Made by a program: the position numbers and the translations under genes. The notes beneath the pieces were generated by a model that did not search any database, was not told the origin of the DNA, and saw only the letters and a list, made by a program, of their open reading frames with translations. From an uncultured Carboxylicivirga sp. (GTDB lineage Bacteria > Bacteroidota > Bacteroidia > Bacteroidales > Marinilabiliaceae): a stretch of DNA of 64,000 nt. The stretch spans positions 1 to 64,000 of the forward strand of contig CANLLN010000004.1 of NCBI GenBank assembly GCA_947491945.1. Reading direction: 5' to 3'. Positions 53,421 through 62,900 of the stretch are shown here, one piece after another (the first letter of the stretch is position 1; each line of letters begins with the position of its first letter).

Positions 53421-54854
53421 TTAGGGTTCATCAATCTCTTCAATTTTTATCTGCTGCCGCTGGCGGGTGGGTAGGAGCGACAGGCGCATCTTCCTGCGAG
53501 GTTTACGGGGTATGGTGGGACGATGTAACAGGGATATGTACCAGGCCATGAGACCCAGCCCTTTGGCAATGCTTGACAGGCTGATGGCCCACCATATGCC
53601 GAGCATGCCAAGGTACTTCTCTAAGGATAGCACCATGGCGGCAGGCACACGGGCACCGGTGAATACGATGCCTACAATAGAGGGCGGCACCGTTTGTCCG
53701 ATACCATTGAAAGCCCCACGAGTGATGATTTCAATAATCATAAAAACCTGCGAAACAGCCAGTATCTTTAGGTAGGTGATGCCCATCTGCAGGGCATCTG
53801 GCTCGCGCAGGAAAAGGCCGAATATTTCCCTGCCAAAAATTATGAATGCAACGGTGACCAGTGTGCCCAGGAAAATGCCGATGCCCAGCGTGGTGTAATA
53901 TCCGCGTTTGATGCGATGCCAGTTGTTGGCACCAAAGTTTTGGCCGGTAAAGGTACCCAAGGCTGTTGCAAAACCCGATGAGGTCATCCATGAGATGGCT
54001 TCTATTTGAGCCCCCACACTTTGTACCGCAATGGGCACATCGCCCCACTTGGTAATCATGCGTGCCAGTATAAGAGCAAAGCAGGCAAAAAGAGCACTCT
54101 CGGCAGCTACCGGGGTGCCCAGCTTGAAAATTTTCAGCGATATGTCTTTGTTTAGGCGGAAGCGTTTGAAATCCGGATCCATTATTTCTTTCATCCACAC
54201 AAAACGGATGATGAAGATGATAAATACAACCAACTGAGCGATAACGGTGGCCCAGGCAGCTCCGTCCACACCCATTGCCGGCAAAAAACCAATGCCAAAT
54301 ATCATTAGCGGATCGAGCAACATGTTAAGTCCCAGTCCTACCAGTAAATAATAAAAAGGAAGGCGGCTATTGCCTGCACCGTTGTATATACCTTGGAAGG
54401 TGGGGTTGATAAAAGTAAAGAGGAAGCCCAGAGATACGATGCGTAAATAGCCAATGGCATCAACTTCAACCTTAATAGCCGATAAGCGAAAAATTCCGAT
54501 GAGTTGTGGAGCAAATACCAGAACAATAAGCACTAAGGTGGTCGATAACAGCAATGCCCAAAAGAGGGAGTGACGGGCAAAGCGAGCTGCAGTCTCTGTC
54601 TCTTTTCGCCCAATAGCCTGTGAGACACCCACTTCGGCGCCAATGCGCGTGACAAGTAAAATAGACATCCCCAGCCAGATATAAAATCCGGCACTGCCAA
54701 CTGAGGCCACGGCATCGCTACCCAACTGACCCAGCCAGATCATATCCGTTAGGTTATAAGCCATCTGCATAAGTGAGGTGCCTATAATGGGGAGCGCCAG
54801 GGTGAGTAGTTGCCGGAAAATAGGCCCTCTTGTTAAGTCAACCGTCTTGTTCAT
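53421..54854 (-). CDS. MATE-family efflux transporter
   Basis: About 477 residues from the ATG at 54854. Twelve hydrophobic segments in two similar halves, with the MATE signatures PIIGTSLMQMAYNLTDMIWLG at the start, GVSQAIGRKE, and the second-half PVAAESALFACFALILARM split region and AIGTFTGQNFGA-like ALGTFTGQNFGANN. A multidrug/cation antiporter of the inner membrane; coupling ion not assignable. The mnmD gene follows after one base. Confidence 0.94.
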   Translation of the reverse strand: MNKTVDLTRGPIFRQLLTLALPIIGTSLMQMAYNLTDMIWLGQLGSDAVASVGSAGFYIWLGMSILLVTRIGAEVGVSQAIGRKETETAARFARHSLFWALLLSTTLVLIVLVFAPQLIGIFRLSAIKVEVDAIGYLRIVSLGFLFTFINPTFQGIYNGAGNSRLPFYYLLVGLGLNMLLDPLMIFGIGFLPAMGVDGAAWATVIAQLVVFIIFIIRFVWMKEIMDPDFKRFRLNKDISLKIFKLGTPVAAESALFACFALILARMITKWGDVPIAVQSVGAQIEAISWMTSSGFATALGTFTGQNFGANNWHRIKRGYYTTLGIGIFLGTLVTVAFIIFGREIFGLFLREPDALQMGITYLKILAVSQVFMIIEIITRGAFNGIGQTVPPSIVGIVFTGARVPAAMVLSLEKYLGMLGIWWAISLSSIAKGLGLMAWYISLLHRPTIPRKPRRKMRLSLLPTRQRQQIKIEEIDEP

Positions 54855-54993
54855 AGTGGCTGCGAAGATACACCTATTTGGTGGAATGCTGTCGATTTTT
54901 TTTTGAGTGAGCTTTCTCACAATGGTCAAGAGTGCTGCAAATGGGAGTCATTGGTTCGCATTATAAATATTAACTTGCCGTCGGATAGAAGAG

Positions 54994-56067
54994 ATGTTGC
55001 AACGAAAAATTATACATATCGATATGGATGCCTTTTTTGCTTCCGTTGAGCAGCGTGACTTTCCTGAATTAAGAGGGAAACCGGTTGCTGTGGGTGGCAA
55101 TAGTGAGCGGGGAGTGATTGCAGCAGCCAGTTACGAAGCACGGAAATTCGGTGTGCGTTCGGCCATGCCATCCAAAGTAGCTGCGCGTCTTTGTCCTAAG
55201 CTTATCTTTCAAAAGCATCGCTTTGAGGTGTATAAAGCTGTATCGCAACAGATACGTGCCATTTTTTTTGAATATACTGATTTAGTTGAACCTCTATCGT
55301 TGGATGAGGCATTTTTGGATGTGACAACCAATAAGAAAGGGATTGAATCGGCTACGCAGGTGGCGCGTGAGATAAAACAGAAGATATTTGACACAACGCA
55401 GTTAACAGCCTCTGCAGGGGTGAGTGTGAATAAGTTTTTGGCCAAGGTGGCAAGCGACCAGCGTAAGCCCAACGGAATTTTTGTGGTTAAGCCCGGAGGT
55501 GTGCAGTCTTTTATTGAGCAGTTGCCCATCGAAAAGTTTTTTGGGGTGGGAAAGAAAACAGCCTGGAAAATGCATCAGCTCGATATTCATAAGGGCAGGG
55601 ATCTGCTGCGCTTTGATTTGCCGCGTATGATGCATTACTTTGGGAAGGCCGGGCAATATTTTTACGATATTGCACGTGGGATAGATGAGCGCCCGGTCAG
55701 GCCGCATCGTGAGCGTAAATCGGTAGGCATCGAAAATACTTTTAGTAAAGACCTGGTAGATGACCAGCAGATACAAATGGAACTGAGTCGGCTCAAAGAA
55801 GGTTTATTGGGGCGTTTGCTTAAAAGTGCCAAGCAAGGAAAAACATTAACCCTTAAGGTGAAGTTTGATAATTTTGAACAGATCAGTCGTTCAAAAACGA
55901 TTGATGATGTCATCGATAAGAAGCTGTTAGATGCACTGGTTGCAGATTTGCTTAGTGAAGCCCCATTAAACCGACCGATACGGCTCCTGGGGCTTACTGT
56001 TTCTAACTTTAAAGAGGCCCATGAGGAGCCTGAGGCCTTACAGCTGAGCATTAACTTTAAATACTAG
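54994..56067 (+). CDS. dinB: DNA polymerase IV (Y-family translesion polymerase)
   Basis: 357 residues. Palm-domain metal ligands are D10 and D104/E105 (HIDMDAFFASVEQ and LSLDEAFLDV); the YEARKFGVRSAMPS block follows at residue 47. The HhH thumb (FGVGKKTAWKM) and the little-finger domain are present. The last residues (LQLSINF) resemble a beta-clamp-binding motif. It performs error-prone synthesis past lesions. Its stop overlaps that of the convergent FMN-binding gene. Confidence 0.95.
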   Translation: MLQRKIIHIDMDAFFASVEQRDFPELRGKPVAVGGNSERGVIAAASYEARKFGVRSAMPSKVAARLCPKLIFQKHRFEVYKAVSQQIRAIFFEYTDLVEPLSLDEAFLDVTTNKKGIESATQVAREIKQKIFDTTQLTASAGVSVNKFLAKVASDQRKPNGIFVVKPGGVQSFIEQLPIEKFFGVGKKTAWKMHQLDIHKGRDLLRFDLPRMMHYFGKAGQYFYDIARGIDERPVRPHRERKSVGIENTFSKDLVDDQQIQMELSRLKEGLLGRLLKSAKQGKTLTLKVKFDNFEQISRSKTIDDVIDKKLLDALVADLLSEAPLNRPIRLLGLTVSNFKEAHEEPEALQLSINFKY

Positions 56068-56633
56068 GAGGAAGGAAGGTGTTTACTGATTATTTGTGTT
56101 TTCTCCCTTATGTCACGCGTGATTTCGTGGGCTGATATGGTGGCACCTGAAATGGAGTCGATCGTTTTACCTACTTCCAATTCCTTATCATCCTTGTGAT
56201 AGCCTATAAACTGTTTAAGCCACCCTTTAGCAGTTACTTCGTGGCCATGGGTGGCTTGATAATTGAAGACCTTAACACTTCTAACTTCACCGTTTCGATT
56301 GAATACCACCAGGTAATCAAAGTACTCCGAGGGGCCATTTTCCGACAAGGGGTTGGGCATGGAGCAGCCGCCTGCACGGCAGCTGTTCACACGACCAATG
56401 TACATGTATTTAATTTCAGCATCAGGATTGTCGCAGGAAATATTAAAAAACTTACCTTCCATGCTCGCTGCGTCATCTTTCGTCAAGGTCAATTCTGTTA
56501 ATTGTGGATTACTCAGGTTTAAGCTTTTCACAAGCGTCTTATGGATGGCTCTGTGCTTGTAGTTAATATCTCCACGCCCTAAAGCTGCAAAGCTTAGGGT
56601 TAATAATGCAATAACTAATACTGACTGTTTCAT
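56064..56633 (-). CDS. FMN-binding domain protein, exported (flavinylated-type)
   Basis: 189 residues with an N-terminal signal sequence ending near ALGRGD. The C-terminal FMN_bind domain has the DSISGATIS motif (D159 to T165), the target of ApbE, which attaches FMN to the Thr; related domains occur in RnfG/NqrC. C85 and C90 in NSCRAGGC are unusual and could form a disulfide or bind metal. It follows the porin gene by 5 bases, so the two are one operon. Probably a periplasmic flavin electron carrier. Confidence 0.88.
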   Translation of the reverse strand: MKQSVLVIALLTLSFAALGRGDINYKHRAIHKTLVKSLNLSNPQLTELTLTKDDAASMEGKFFNISCDNPDAEIKYMYIGRVNSCRAGGCSMPNPLSENGPSEYFDYLVVFNRNGEVRSVKVFNYQATHGHEVTAKGWLKQFIGYHKDDKELEVGKTIDSISGATISAHEITRDIREKTQIISKHLPSS

Positions 56634-56638
56634 AATTT

Positions 56639-57829
56639 TTAAAACATTACACCAAATCCGGCATTAAACGTCTTTGCATATTCATTATCTGCAGCTGACT
56701 TAACAAATTGCATGTCTGCTTTTAACACTGCATTTTGTGTTAGTTTCAAAGTTAATCCTGTAGTAATTGCCTTAATATCATAGGCATTATTTTGTAGCAA
56801 ATCACCCGCTGTTTTACTATGGGTATCATAAGCTTCGTAGCGTACAAAAGGAATCAGCCCAGTCTTTACGCCGTCAAGATGTTTAAACACATTGTAGGCA
56901 GCTTCCAGGTAGTAGCCATACATGGCGCTCCCTAAGTCATTACCTGTAAATTCATTGTATTGTTTCGTGTTTGAAAGTGATGTGTGGTAGTATTGGCCTC
57001 GTAACTGTAGCCCACCATAAGTGTAGCGTGCATCCAGGCCAATCATTGCCATACCAACCACCGATGAGTCTGCTTTGGCAAGGGCATCTTTATCGTTTTT
57101 GTCTATCCCATCGTAAAGGGTACTTTGTGTATTGCCAAAATAGCCCGATAATCCAATGTTGAGACCACGAATGCCAAAGTATTCAATTCTACCGGCGAAG
57201 TTGGGTGAGCTAATGTAGGCTTCAGCTCCTTTCTGACGGCCTTTGCGAAGGCCATTTTTGCCACTGAACTTACCACTGCTGTCATAGCCGTTAAATCCGC
57301 CTACCACATAGGCTTGATAGCGCATTGATACTGGTAAAATATTGCCGGTGAAGCCGGCCCCGATTTCACGCCAGGTCGTTGGTGCAATGTATTTATCAAT
57401 TAAGGGGCGCTCTACGCCATTAAAAGTGTTGGGCTCATGATATTCGTTTACAATGCCCATAGGGATGAGCATCAAACCGCCTCTAAGTTGAAAAGCATTG
57501 CTTAGTTTGTGCTGTATAAAAGCTTGTTCTACATATACTTCTTTTACATGCTCAAATTCCAGTTCCGAAATAAATTGGGTTTTTTCGTTGAAGTTGTAAC
57601 CCAAAAGCATTACTATTCTGTGTACATCTAATTTACCATTGTTGTGGGTGTCAGCATTTAACTGCTGATTATAATGTACCTCACCATATCCGCCAATGGT
57701 CAGCCCCTGCGATGTTTTCAGCATGCGCTGAGCAGCGTTCAAATGCGGTTCACCAATTTCGTTTTCCTGTGCTTTTGTGCCAATCAGCGTGGCGCTTGCA
57801 ATGATCATTAAAAGTAAAATCTTCTTCAT
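56639..57829 (-). CDS. Outer-membrane porin (phosphate-selective porin O/P-like)
   Basis: 396 residues with a signal peptide cleaved near TKAQ. Strands of alternating hydrophobic residues and a C-terminal aromatic (GFGVMF) indicate a beta-barrel; GLTIGGYGEVHYN near the N-terminus and FISELEFEHV are typical of the OprO/OprP-like family. Substrate cannot be named. First gene of an operon with the FMN-binding protein, with an exact -7 box at 57904-57911. Confidence 0.88.
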   Translation of the reverse strand: MKKILLLMIIASATLIGTKAQENEIGEPHLNAAQRMLKTSQGLTIGGYGEVHYNQQLNADTHNNGKLDVHRIVMLLGYNFNEKTQFISELEFEHVKEVYVEQAFIQHKLSNAFQLRGGLMLIPMGIVNEYHEPNTFNGVERPLIDKYIAPTTWREIGAGFTGNILPVSMRYQAYVVGGFNGYDSSGKFSGKNGLRKGRQKGAEAYISSPNFAGRIEYFGIRGLNIGLSGYFGNTQSTLYDGIDKNDKDALAKADSSVVGMAMIGLDARYTYGGLQLRGQYYHTSLSNTKQYNEFTGNDLGSAMYGYYLEAAYNVFKHLDGVKTGLIPFVRYEAYDTHSKTAGDLLQNNAYDIKAITTGLTLKLTQNAVLKADMQFVKSAADNEYAKTFNAGFGVMF

Positions 57830-57903
57830 CTTTCCTTCGCGTTATTAAATACCCTTCTCTTTTATCTAAAAAGAATATGGATAGTGAATTTTATATTTCG
57901 GTA

Positions 57904-57911
57904 CAAAAATA
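57904..57911 (-). promoter_or_regulatory. -7 element of the porin/FMN-binding operon
   Basis: On the minus strand this reads TATTTTTG, an exact TAnnTTTG match, giving a leader of about 66 nt. No good -33 box at the usual spacing; palindromes in that region suggest activator control. Confidence 0.55.
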
Positions 57912-57960
57912 CGTGATGGAGTGATGCTGTAATATCCCCAGATATTGGGAAATTATGGTT

Positions 57961-57973
57961 TGACACAGTGTCA
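57961..57973. promoter_or_regulatory. Perfect 13-bp palindrome, possible Crp/Fnr-type site
   Basis: TGACACAGTGTCA is symmetric about its central base and lies about 70 nt upstream of the predicted porin transcription start. Half-sites resemble those of Crp/Fnr-type proteins; the binder is unknown. Confidence 0.45.
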
Positions 57974-58130
57974 GCCTGTACTTTTAATCTGCGGTTAATT
58001 TATCCTAGAGGCTTGGTTACTAGCAGTTAGTTCTGAAAGTTCTATATTAATTAAGCATATTCGCAACAGTTCTTTATAAGCAATTTACGCTGGATAACTG
58101 TTCTCAAAAACTTATTAAACGCTCTACTGG

Positions 58131-58159
58131 GGGATGTGCACATCCCTATTAGTAGGGAT
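58131..58159. repeat. Two overlapping inverted repeats
   Basis: GGGATGTGCACATCCC (58131-58146) is a perfect palindrome. ATCCCTA (58142-58148) can instead pair with TAGGGAT (58153-58159). The ATCCC segment is shared, so the two hairpins exclude each other in RNA. Confidence 0.6.
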
Positions 58160-58188
58160 AAAAAAACTTCCACCGTAATCGATGGAAG
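58160..58188 (-). terminator. Terminator after the small conserved gene
   Basis: On the minus strand a 6-bp stem, CTTCCA with TGGAAG (58167-58172 and 58183-58188), is followed by a run of seven T (58160-58166). It lies 24 nt after the stop codon. Confidence 0.75.
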
Positions 58189-58212
58189 CTTAAATTTAAT
58201 CTCTTGTGCTTT

Positions 58213-58491
58213 TTACAATGCGTTGGTCTCTTCTGAGATGCTCAGAAATGATTCCATCATGTCCTTTCTCAGTTTGCGATAGAACGCTTTTACCAACTTG
58301 GGATTGTCCTTGCCATCGGGGTGATTGGCTTTGGCCACCAGGTTGTTTCTGAATTCAATGGCTTTTACCATCACTTCGGCAATCTTATCATTATCGACAT
58401 CTTCCTTAACCAATTGTTTTACATAGGCCTCCGTAACTAATTCGGAGGCTAAAAAGTTGATGTCTTTTTTTAATTCTCTAACATTTGCCAT
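58213..58491 (-). CDS. Small conserved hypothetical protein, helical
   Basis: About 92 residues from the ATG at 58491 (MANVRELKKDINFLASEL). Predicted all-helical and highly charged, with no signal peptide or membrane segment. It resembles small uncharacterised proteins common in Bacteroidota, but I cannot assign a function. Monocistronic with its own terminator. Confidence 0.75.
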   Translation of the reverse strand: MANVRELKKDINFLASELVTEAYVKQLVKEDVDNDKIAEVMVKAIEFRNNLVAKANHPDGKDNPKLVKAFYRKLRKDMMESFLSISEETNAL

Positions 58492-58797
58492 ATTATTATG
58501 ATTTAATGTATTAAATACCATGCAAATGTAAATATTAATTGGAAGAAACGAAATAGGAGTCTTCTTTCTGTATTTTAAATCTTTTTAATCTCAAAAAGGT
58601 GTGGTTAATTATTTGTGCTTTAATGGCTTTGTGTTATAAGCAAATTGATAATGCACCTAAACAATCCTACATTTCTTTTTGTTGTCAAACAATAGTTTTG
58701 TTTTCATTAGTATTGTATGGATCTATTGAAATTGGTTAATACTTTTTGATTTGCTTATCTTTGTAGGTTTTTAATTTATAATAATAAATATTGATGT
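58492..58797. other. Divergent intergenic region before the small beta-barrel gene
   Basis: 306 AT-rich bases. The right end holds the promoter at 58732-58763; elsewhere I see nothing I can support. Confidence 0.5.
58732..58763 (+). promoter_or_regulatory. Promoter of the small outer-membrane protein gene
   Basis: TTGG (58732-58735) is followed after 20 nt by TATCTTTG (58756-58763), an exact -7 box. The leader would be about 28 nt. Confidence 0.7.
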
Positions 58798-59241
58798 ATG
58801 AAAAAGGTAGTTTTACTTATTGCATTATTGGTGGGTATTGTGTCGCATAGTAATGCGCAAGAGGTAGGTTTACGTTTTGGTGGTTCCAATGGTTTAGGCG
58901 GTGTTGCAATCGATGGTGTTTTCTCCATGGGTCAATTTAGTCGTGTTCATGCCGATTTGGCCTTTTGGGATGGTTATATGGGTATTGATGGTCTGTGGGA
59001 TTTTATCTACCGCCCATTAGGAGAAGAAGCGTTCAACTGGTATGTTGGAGTAGGACCCTCGTTGCTTGTTGGTGATGACTTTTGGTTGGGTGTTTCCGGT
59101 GAAGTGGGTTTAGAATATGGATTTAAGGAGGTTCCCCTTGTATTGGGTATTGATTGGCGCCCCACCTTCTGGGTGATTGATGATACACATTTGGGTGTTG
59201 ATTCGTTTGGGCTTAACATTCGTTGGGCTTTTGGTAAGTAA
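58798..59241 (+). CDS. Small outer-membrane beta-barrel protein
   Basis: 147 residues with a signal peptide cleaved after HSNAQ. The mature part is about 126 residues of alternating-hydrophobicity strands separated by Gly/Asp-rich turns (GVGPSLLVGDDFWLGVSGEV, GLEYGFKEVPLVLGIDW), ending in NIRWAFGK. This suits a small eight-stranded barrel of OmpX/OmpW-like size; function unknown. Strong promoter and terminator flank it. Confidence 0.82.
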   Translation: MKKVVLLIALLVGIVSHSNAQEVGLRFGGSNGLGGVAIDGVFSMGQFSRVHADLAFWDGYMGIDGLWDFIYRPLGEEAFNWYVGVGPSLLVGDDFWLGVSGEVGLEYGFKEVPLVLGIDWRPTFWVIDDTHLGVDSFGLNIRWAFGK

Positions 59242-59267
59242 GAGATTTGGTATTTAGTATGACATGG

Positions 59268-59296
59268 GGCTCATCACGTTGTGGTGAGCCTTTTTT
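59268..59296 (+). terminator. Rho-independent terminator after the small barrel gene
   Basis: A 10-bp stem with one G-T pair, GGCTCATCAC (59268-59277) and GTGGTGAGCC (59281-59290), followed by six T. Confidence 0.9.
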
Positions 59297-59455
59297 GGTC
59301 ATTGCACGGTATATTGATGGCGGCTGAAAGCTAAAATGTTAGTCGCATCAATATTGTTATCTATTAAATATTGTCGTTAATCATCAAAAAACCGGCGTTT
59401 GCCAAATGTGTAAGTAATAAGTGTCACTGGCAGAAGTTGTTTAGCAGGCCTTTGT

Positions 59456-59463
59456 TATCTTTG
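59456..59463 (+). promoter_or_regulatory. -7 element of the candidate small RNA
   Basis: TATCTTTG matches TAnnTTTG exactly, identical to the box before the barrel gene at 58756. A TTG lies 16 nt upstream, slightly short for a -33 box. Confidence 0.55.
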
Positions 59464-59469
59464 GACTTA

Positions 59470-59580
59470 CAAAGTTAAAAGAAAAGAATATTTCATTAAT
59501 TAAAGATATCCGTTACTACCTAACCCAAATTGTAGAAACACGTAGTAAGTAAAAGGCTTTCGATCGGAAGCCTTTTTTTT
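59470..59580 (+). ncRNA. Candidate ~110-nt small RNA
   Basis: The span begins about 7 nt after an exact -7 box and ends in a rho-independent terminator (AAGGCTT at 59553-59559 with AAGCCTT at 59568-59574, then T8). It has no ATG-initiated frame. TTACTAC (59513-59519) can pair with GTAGTAA (59542-59548), and ACTTAC near the 5' end (59465-59470) with GTAAGT (59545-59550), suggesting folded or alternative structures. No known RNA family is recognised. Confidence 0.5.
59553..59580 (+). terminator. Rho-independent terminator of the candidate small RNA
   Basis: AAGGCTT and AAGCCTT form a 7-bp stem around an 8-nt loop, followed by eight T (59573-59580). No protein gene ends nearby, so an RNA must start between 59297 and here. 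Confidence 0.85.
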
Positions 59581-59969
59581 ATGCCTTAATACATGAAAAT
59601 GTTAGGTATTTGATTGTTATTCGGCATAAGTTGAGCGCTAGGTTGTTTAATGTTAGCATTAATATTTCGGAATATGTTTACGCTATGCTAATTCAGTGAT
59701 TAGCAATGACCTGTAGTGCATAATTGAAAAATCCTTAATTAAGTACGTCTTTTTTGCAACATTCTAGTAACATAGTCAGTATTATAGTATAGCTGGAAGT
59801 AAGAATGATGAGGATGTAGTATTTCTCCTCTGCGGCTCATTGGGGCGGGCTGTTAATTACAAGTAGCTAATGTTGATTGAGTTGGGATATTTATATAGAT
59901 GCCATTGAAGAATTATTGTGCACTCTTATAATAAGATGCAGATAATGATAGTGACCTAATATAAGTTCT

Positions 59970-62900
59970 ATGCGAAAGAAGCTTTTTGTTACTTGTTATT
60001 TGATAATGCTGTTTGCTTGTGCCCAGGCGCAGGTGGGCAGAGAGTTTTGGTTTGCGGCACCCGATGTGAGCTCGGGGCATGGCGATGATCCTATCGTATT
60101 TCGTATCACGGCCATTGAGCAGGATGCTAACATAACTGTTAGTATGCCGGCCGACGGAGGTCGCATTATCAGTCAGGTGCGTGTTGCTGCCAAAACACAA
60201 CAGCGCATTGACCTGGATAAGGATATGGTAGAGAATCATCCTTCTGATCAGGTCAATAACAAGGGTATTCTTATTACCTCCGATGCCGATATAACGGCCT
60301 ATTATGAGGTGGCCAACGGAGTTAATCCCGATAAGTTTACCCTGAAAGGACACAATGGTATAGGTAACGAGTTCTTTATACCTTCTCAAAATACCTTTCG
60401 AAATAAGCCGTTGAATCCAATTGGTGATGAAAAGGTAGATATTGTGGCCACAATGGATAACACAACCATTACCATTATACCAACAGTTGCTGTAGTTGGC
60501 CATCCTGCCAATAAGCCTTATACTATCGTCTTAAATAGAGCTCAGACTTATTGTATTGAAAATATCAATGATAGTGACGCTTCCTCTTCATTGGCAGGCA
60601 CTCATATTTCTTCCGATAAAAGCATTGCTGTTACCATAAGTGATGACAGTGTATGGCAAGGTAACGGTTTTGGTCCCTACGATTTGATTGGGGATCAGTT
60701 AATTCCAACGGCTGTCATCGGTACTGAATACATTGCTGTTAATACGAATCCTGATGACCGTACCATCAATAAATTGTATGTATTGGCCACTCAGGACGAT
60801 ACTTATGTTAGTGTTATCTATCAGTCCCAACGCATGGTGAAGCACTTAAATATGGGCGAGCAACTGGATTTGGATATTGAAGGAAATGCATTGTATGTGG
60901 AGGCAGATAAGCCGGTATACGCCTATCAGCTGGCCAGTTTGTGGAACAAGAGTGGAAATGAGATGGGAAGTGCTGTACTGCCCAGTGCCAGCTGTACGGG
61001 CTCTCGTACAGTTAGTTTCGTGCGTACCTTTACCCTCGACTTTTGGGTGCAGTTGCTAGCGCAACAAAAGGACTTGAATAATTTTGTGTTACGTAATCAG
61101 AGTGGTACCGTCCTCAATGACTTAAACAGCCTTGCGTGGGAAAAGGTAGAGGGTACGGGGGCAGATGGTGCCAATGAAACCTGGTATAGTGCTATTATAA
61201 AGCTTGATATAACCACCGGATCGCCTCACACCATTGAAAATACCGGGGGGCTGTTTCACATGAGTGTGCTGGACGAAAATCAGGGCAGTGTGAGCTATGG
61301 TTATTTTTCTTCCTTTGGTCAGCTAAGGGTCGAAGGACTTAATCAGGGCTGTCAGGGCGATGCAATTGTGCTGAGTACAACTACACCCATGAAAAGCTAT
61401 AACTGGTTCTCTGATTATAGTCCCAACACGGTGTTGTCCGACGAAGCTACGTTAAGTGTAACACAATCGGGGCGCTATTGGGTAACTGCCGAGGTAAATT
61501 TTGGCGGATGTAAACAGACTGACAGTATTGCCGTGGAATTTAAGATGCCGGAATTTGATTTGGGACCTGATACCATCGTATGCCCTGGAGAAACTGTTAA
61601 TATAACAGTTCCCGATGGATTGGGTAGTTACGAATGGTCCGATGGCTCATCGGATAATACCAATGCTGTTAGCGTGGCCGAAAATGAAACAAAAGAGGTG
61701 TGGCTAACCGTGACCGACGAGCTAAACTGTGCCAATACCGACCGTAAGCAGGTTGCTACCCATTCCTTACCTAATATTTCACTGTATTCAAATGCTGTTT
61801 GCATGGGTGAGCGTGTCGTGGCCGATACCACTAATATTGAACGTTTTGAGTGGTCGTTAAACGGCACGGTGTTAAATATTGATCAAACACAGAATTTCAT
61901 TGAGCCCAAAGTATCAGGAAGCTATCAACTTACTGTCTGGGGTGCCGAGGGTTGTTCTGTAAGCGAAACATTTGACATCACGGTACATCCTTTACCATCC
62001 TTTACCATGGCCGATCAATTGGGATGTTTGGCAGGCACTACCACTATTGAATCACCACTTAAGGGGGCTGGCTATTCCTACAAGTGGTCCGATGGTAGTA
62101 CCGGCAGTAACCTGGATGTAAACGTAGCCGGTGATTACAGCCTCGAAATAACTGATGCCAATGGATGTGCTGCAAGTGATGATTTTCACTTTGATTTTTT
62201 ACCTCCCAAACCCTTTGATTTAGGCGAAGACCGTGAAGAGTGTGCCGGCATTACATTAACGATCAATCAAGGAAGTGATTATAGCGATTATAAGTGGAGT
62301 TTTCAGAAGGAGGGTGTTGGAGATATCAGCGAGATTCCGGGAGCAACCGATTCGATGTATAAAATTGAAAATGCCACCCCTGAAAATAGCGGCCGCTATT
62401 ATGTAACGGCTATTGATAGAGATGGTTGTGCATTGGCGTCTGATGTACGTGTTTCATTTGTTGACGCGCCCGATCCTACGGTTTGGATCGATCAGGCACT
62501 TTGTGAAGGAAAGGAGATCACGGTTTCTGTATCAAGTGGATATGAGAATTACAGATGGTGGCGCGAAGATTTAATTACGGGTGATAGAACAGCGTTAAGC
62601 ACCTTTAATGATGCATCAAAAATATTAGTTTCTCAGGATGGGAAATACGAAGTGGAAGCGGTGATAGGCGGTTGTCAAAAAGTGAATGAAATTAAAGTAC
62701 TGGAGCATGCTAATCCTAGCGTCTCGTTGGTAGCCCCGGATAATAAGTGTTCCGAGACGACTGCAATTGTAAGTGTCGATAGTTTTACGCCTGGTAGCGG
62801 TGCCTTCGATTATTTGGTGTTTGATGGTGGCTTACGCCGCTACACCGATTGGAAGACTGCGGAGCTGGAAATAGAGCAAGCCGGTACCTACAGGGTAGAA

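Larger units (their letters stand above)
57830..58212. other. Regulatory region upstream of the porin operon
   Basis: 383 bases without a gene. It contains an exact -7 element on the minus strand (57904-57911), a CCCA-N5-TGGG repeat (57937-57949), TGACACAGTGTCA (57961-57973), a 16-bp palindrome (58131-58146), a 7-bp hairpin (58142-58159) and the terminator of the leftward small gene (58160-58188). Confidence 0.6.
59242..59969. other. 728-base intergenic region with terminators and a candidate small RNA
   Basis: Contains the terminator of the beta-barrel gene (59268-59296), a candidate small RNA (59470-59580) and about 390 bases up to the giant repeat gene, where I see no gene or clear -7 box. 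Confidence 0.6.

Noticed and set aside
59913-60503. 196-codon leftward frame near the start of the giant repeat gene
   Set aside because: It is antisense to a well-supported signal peptide and N-terminal domain; composition is that of a shadow frame.
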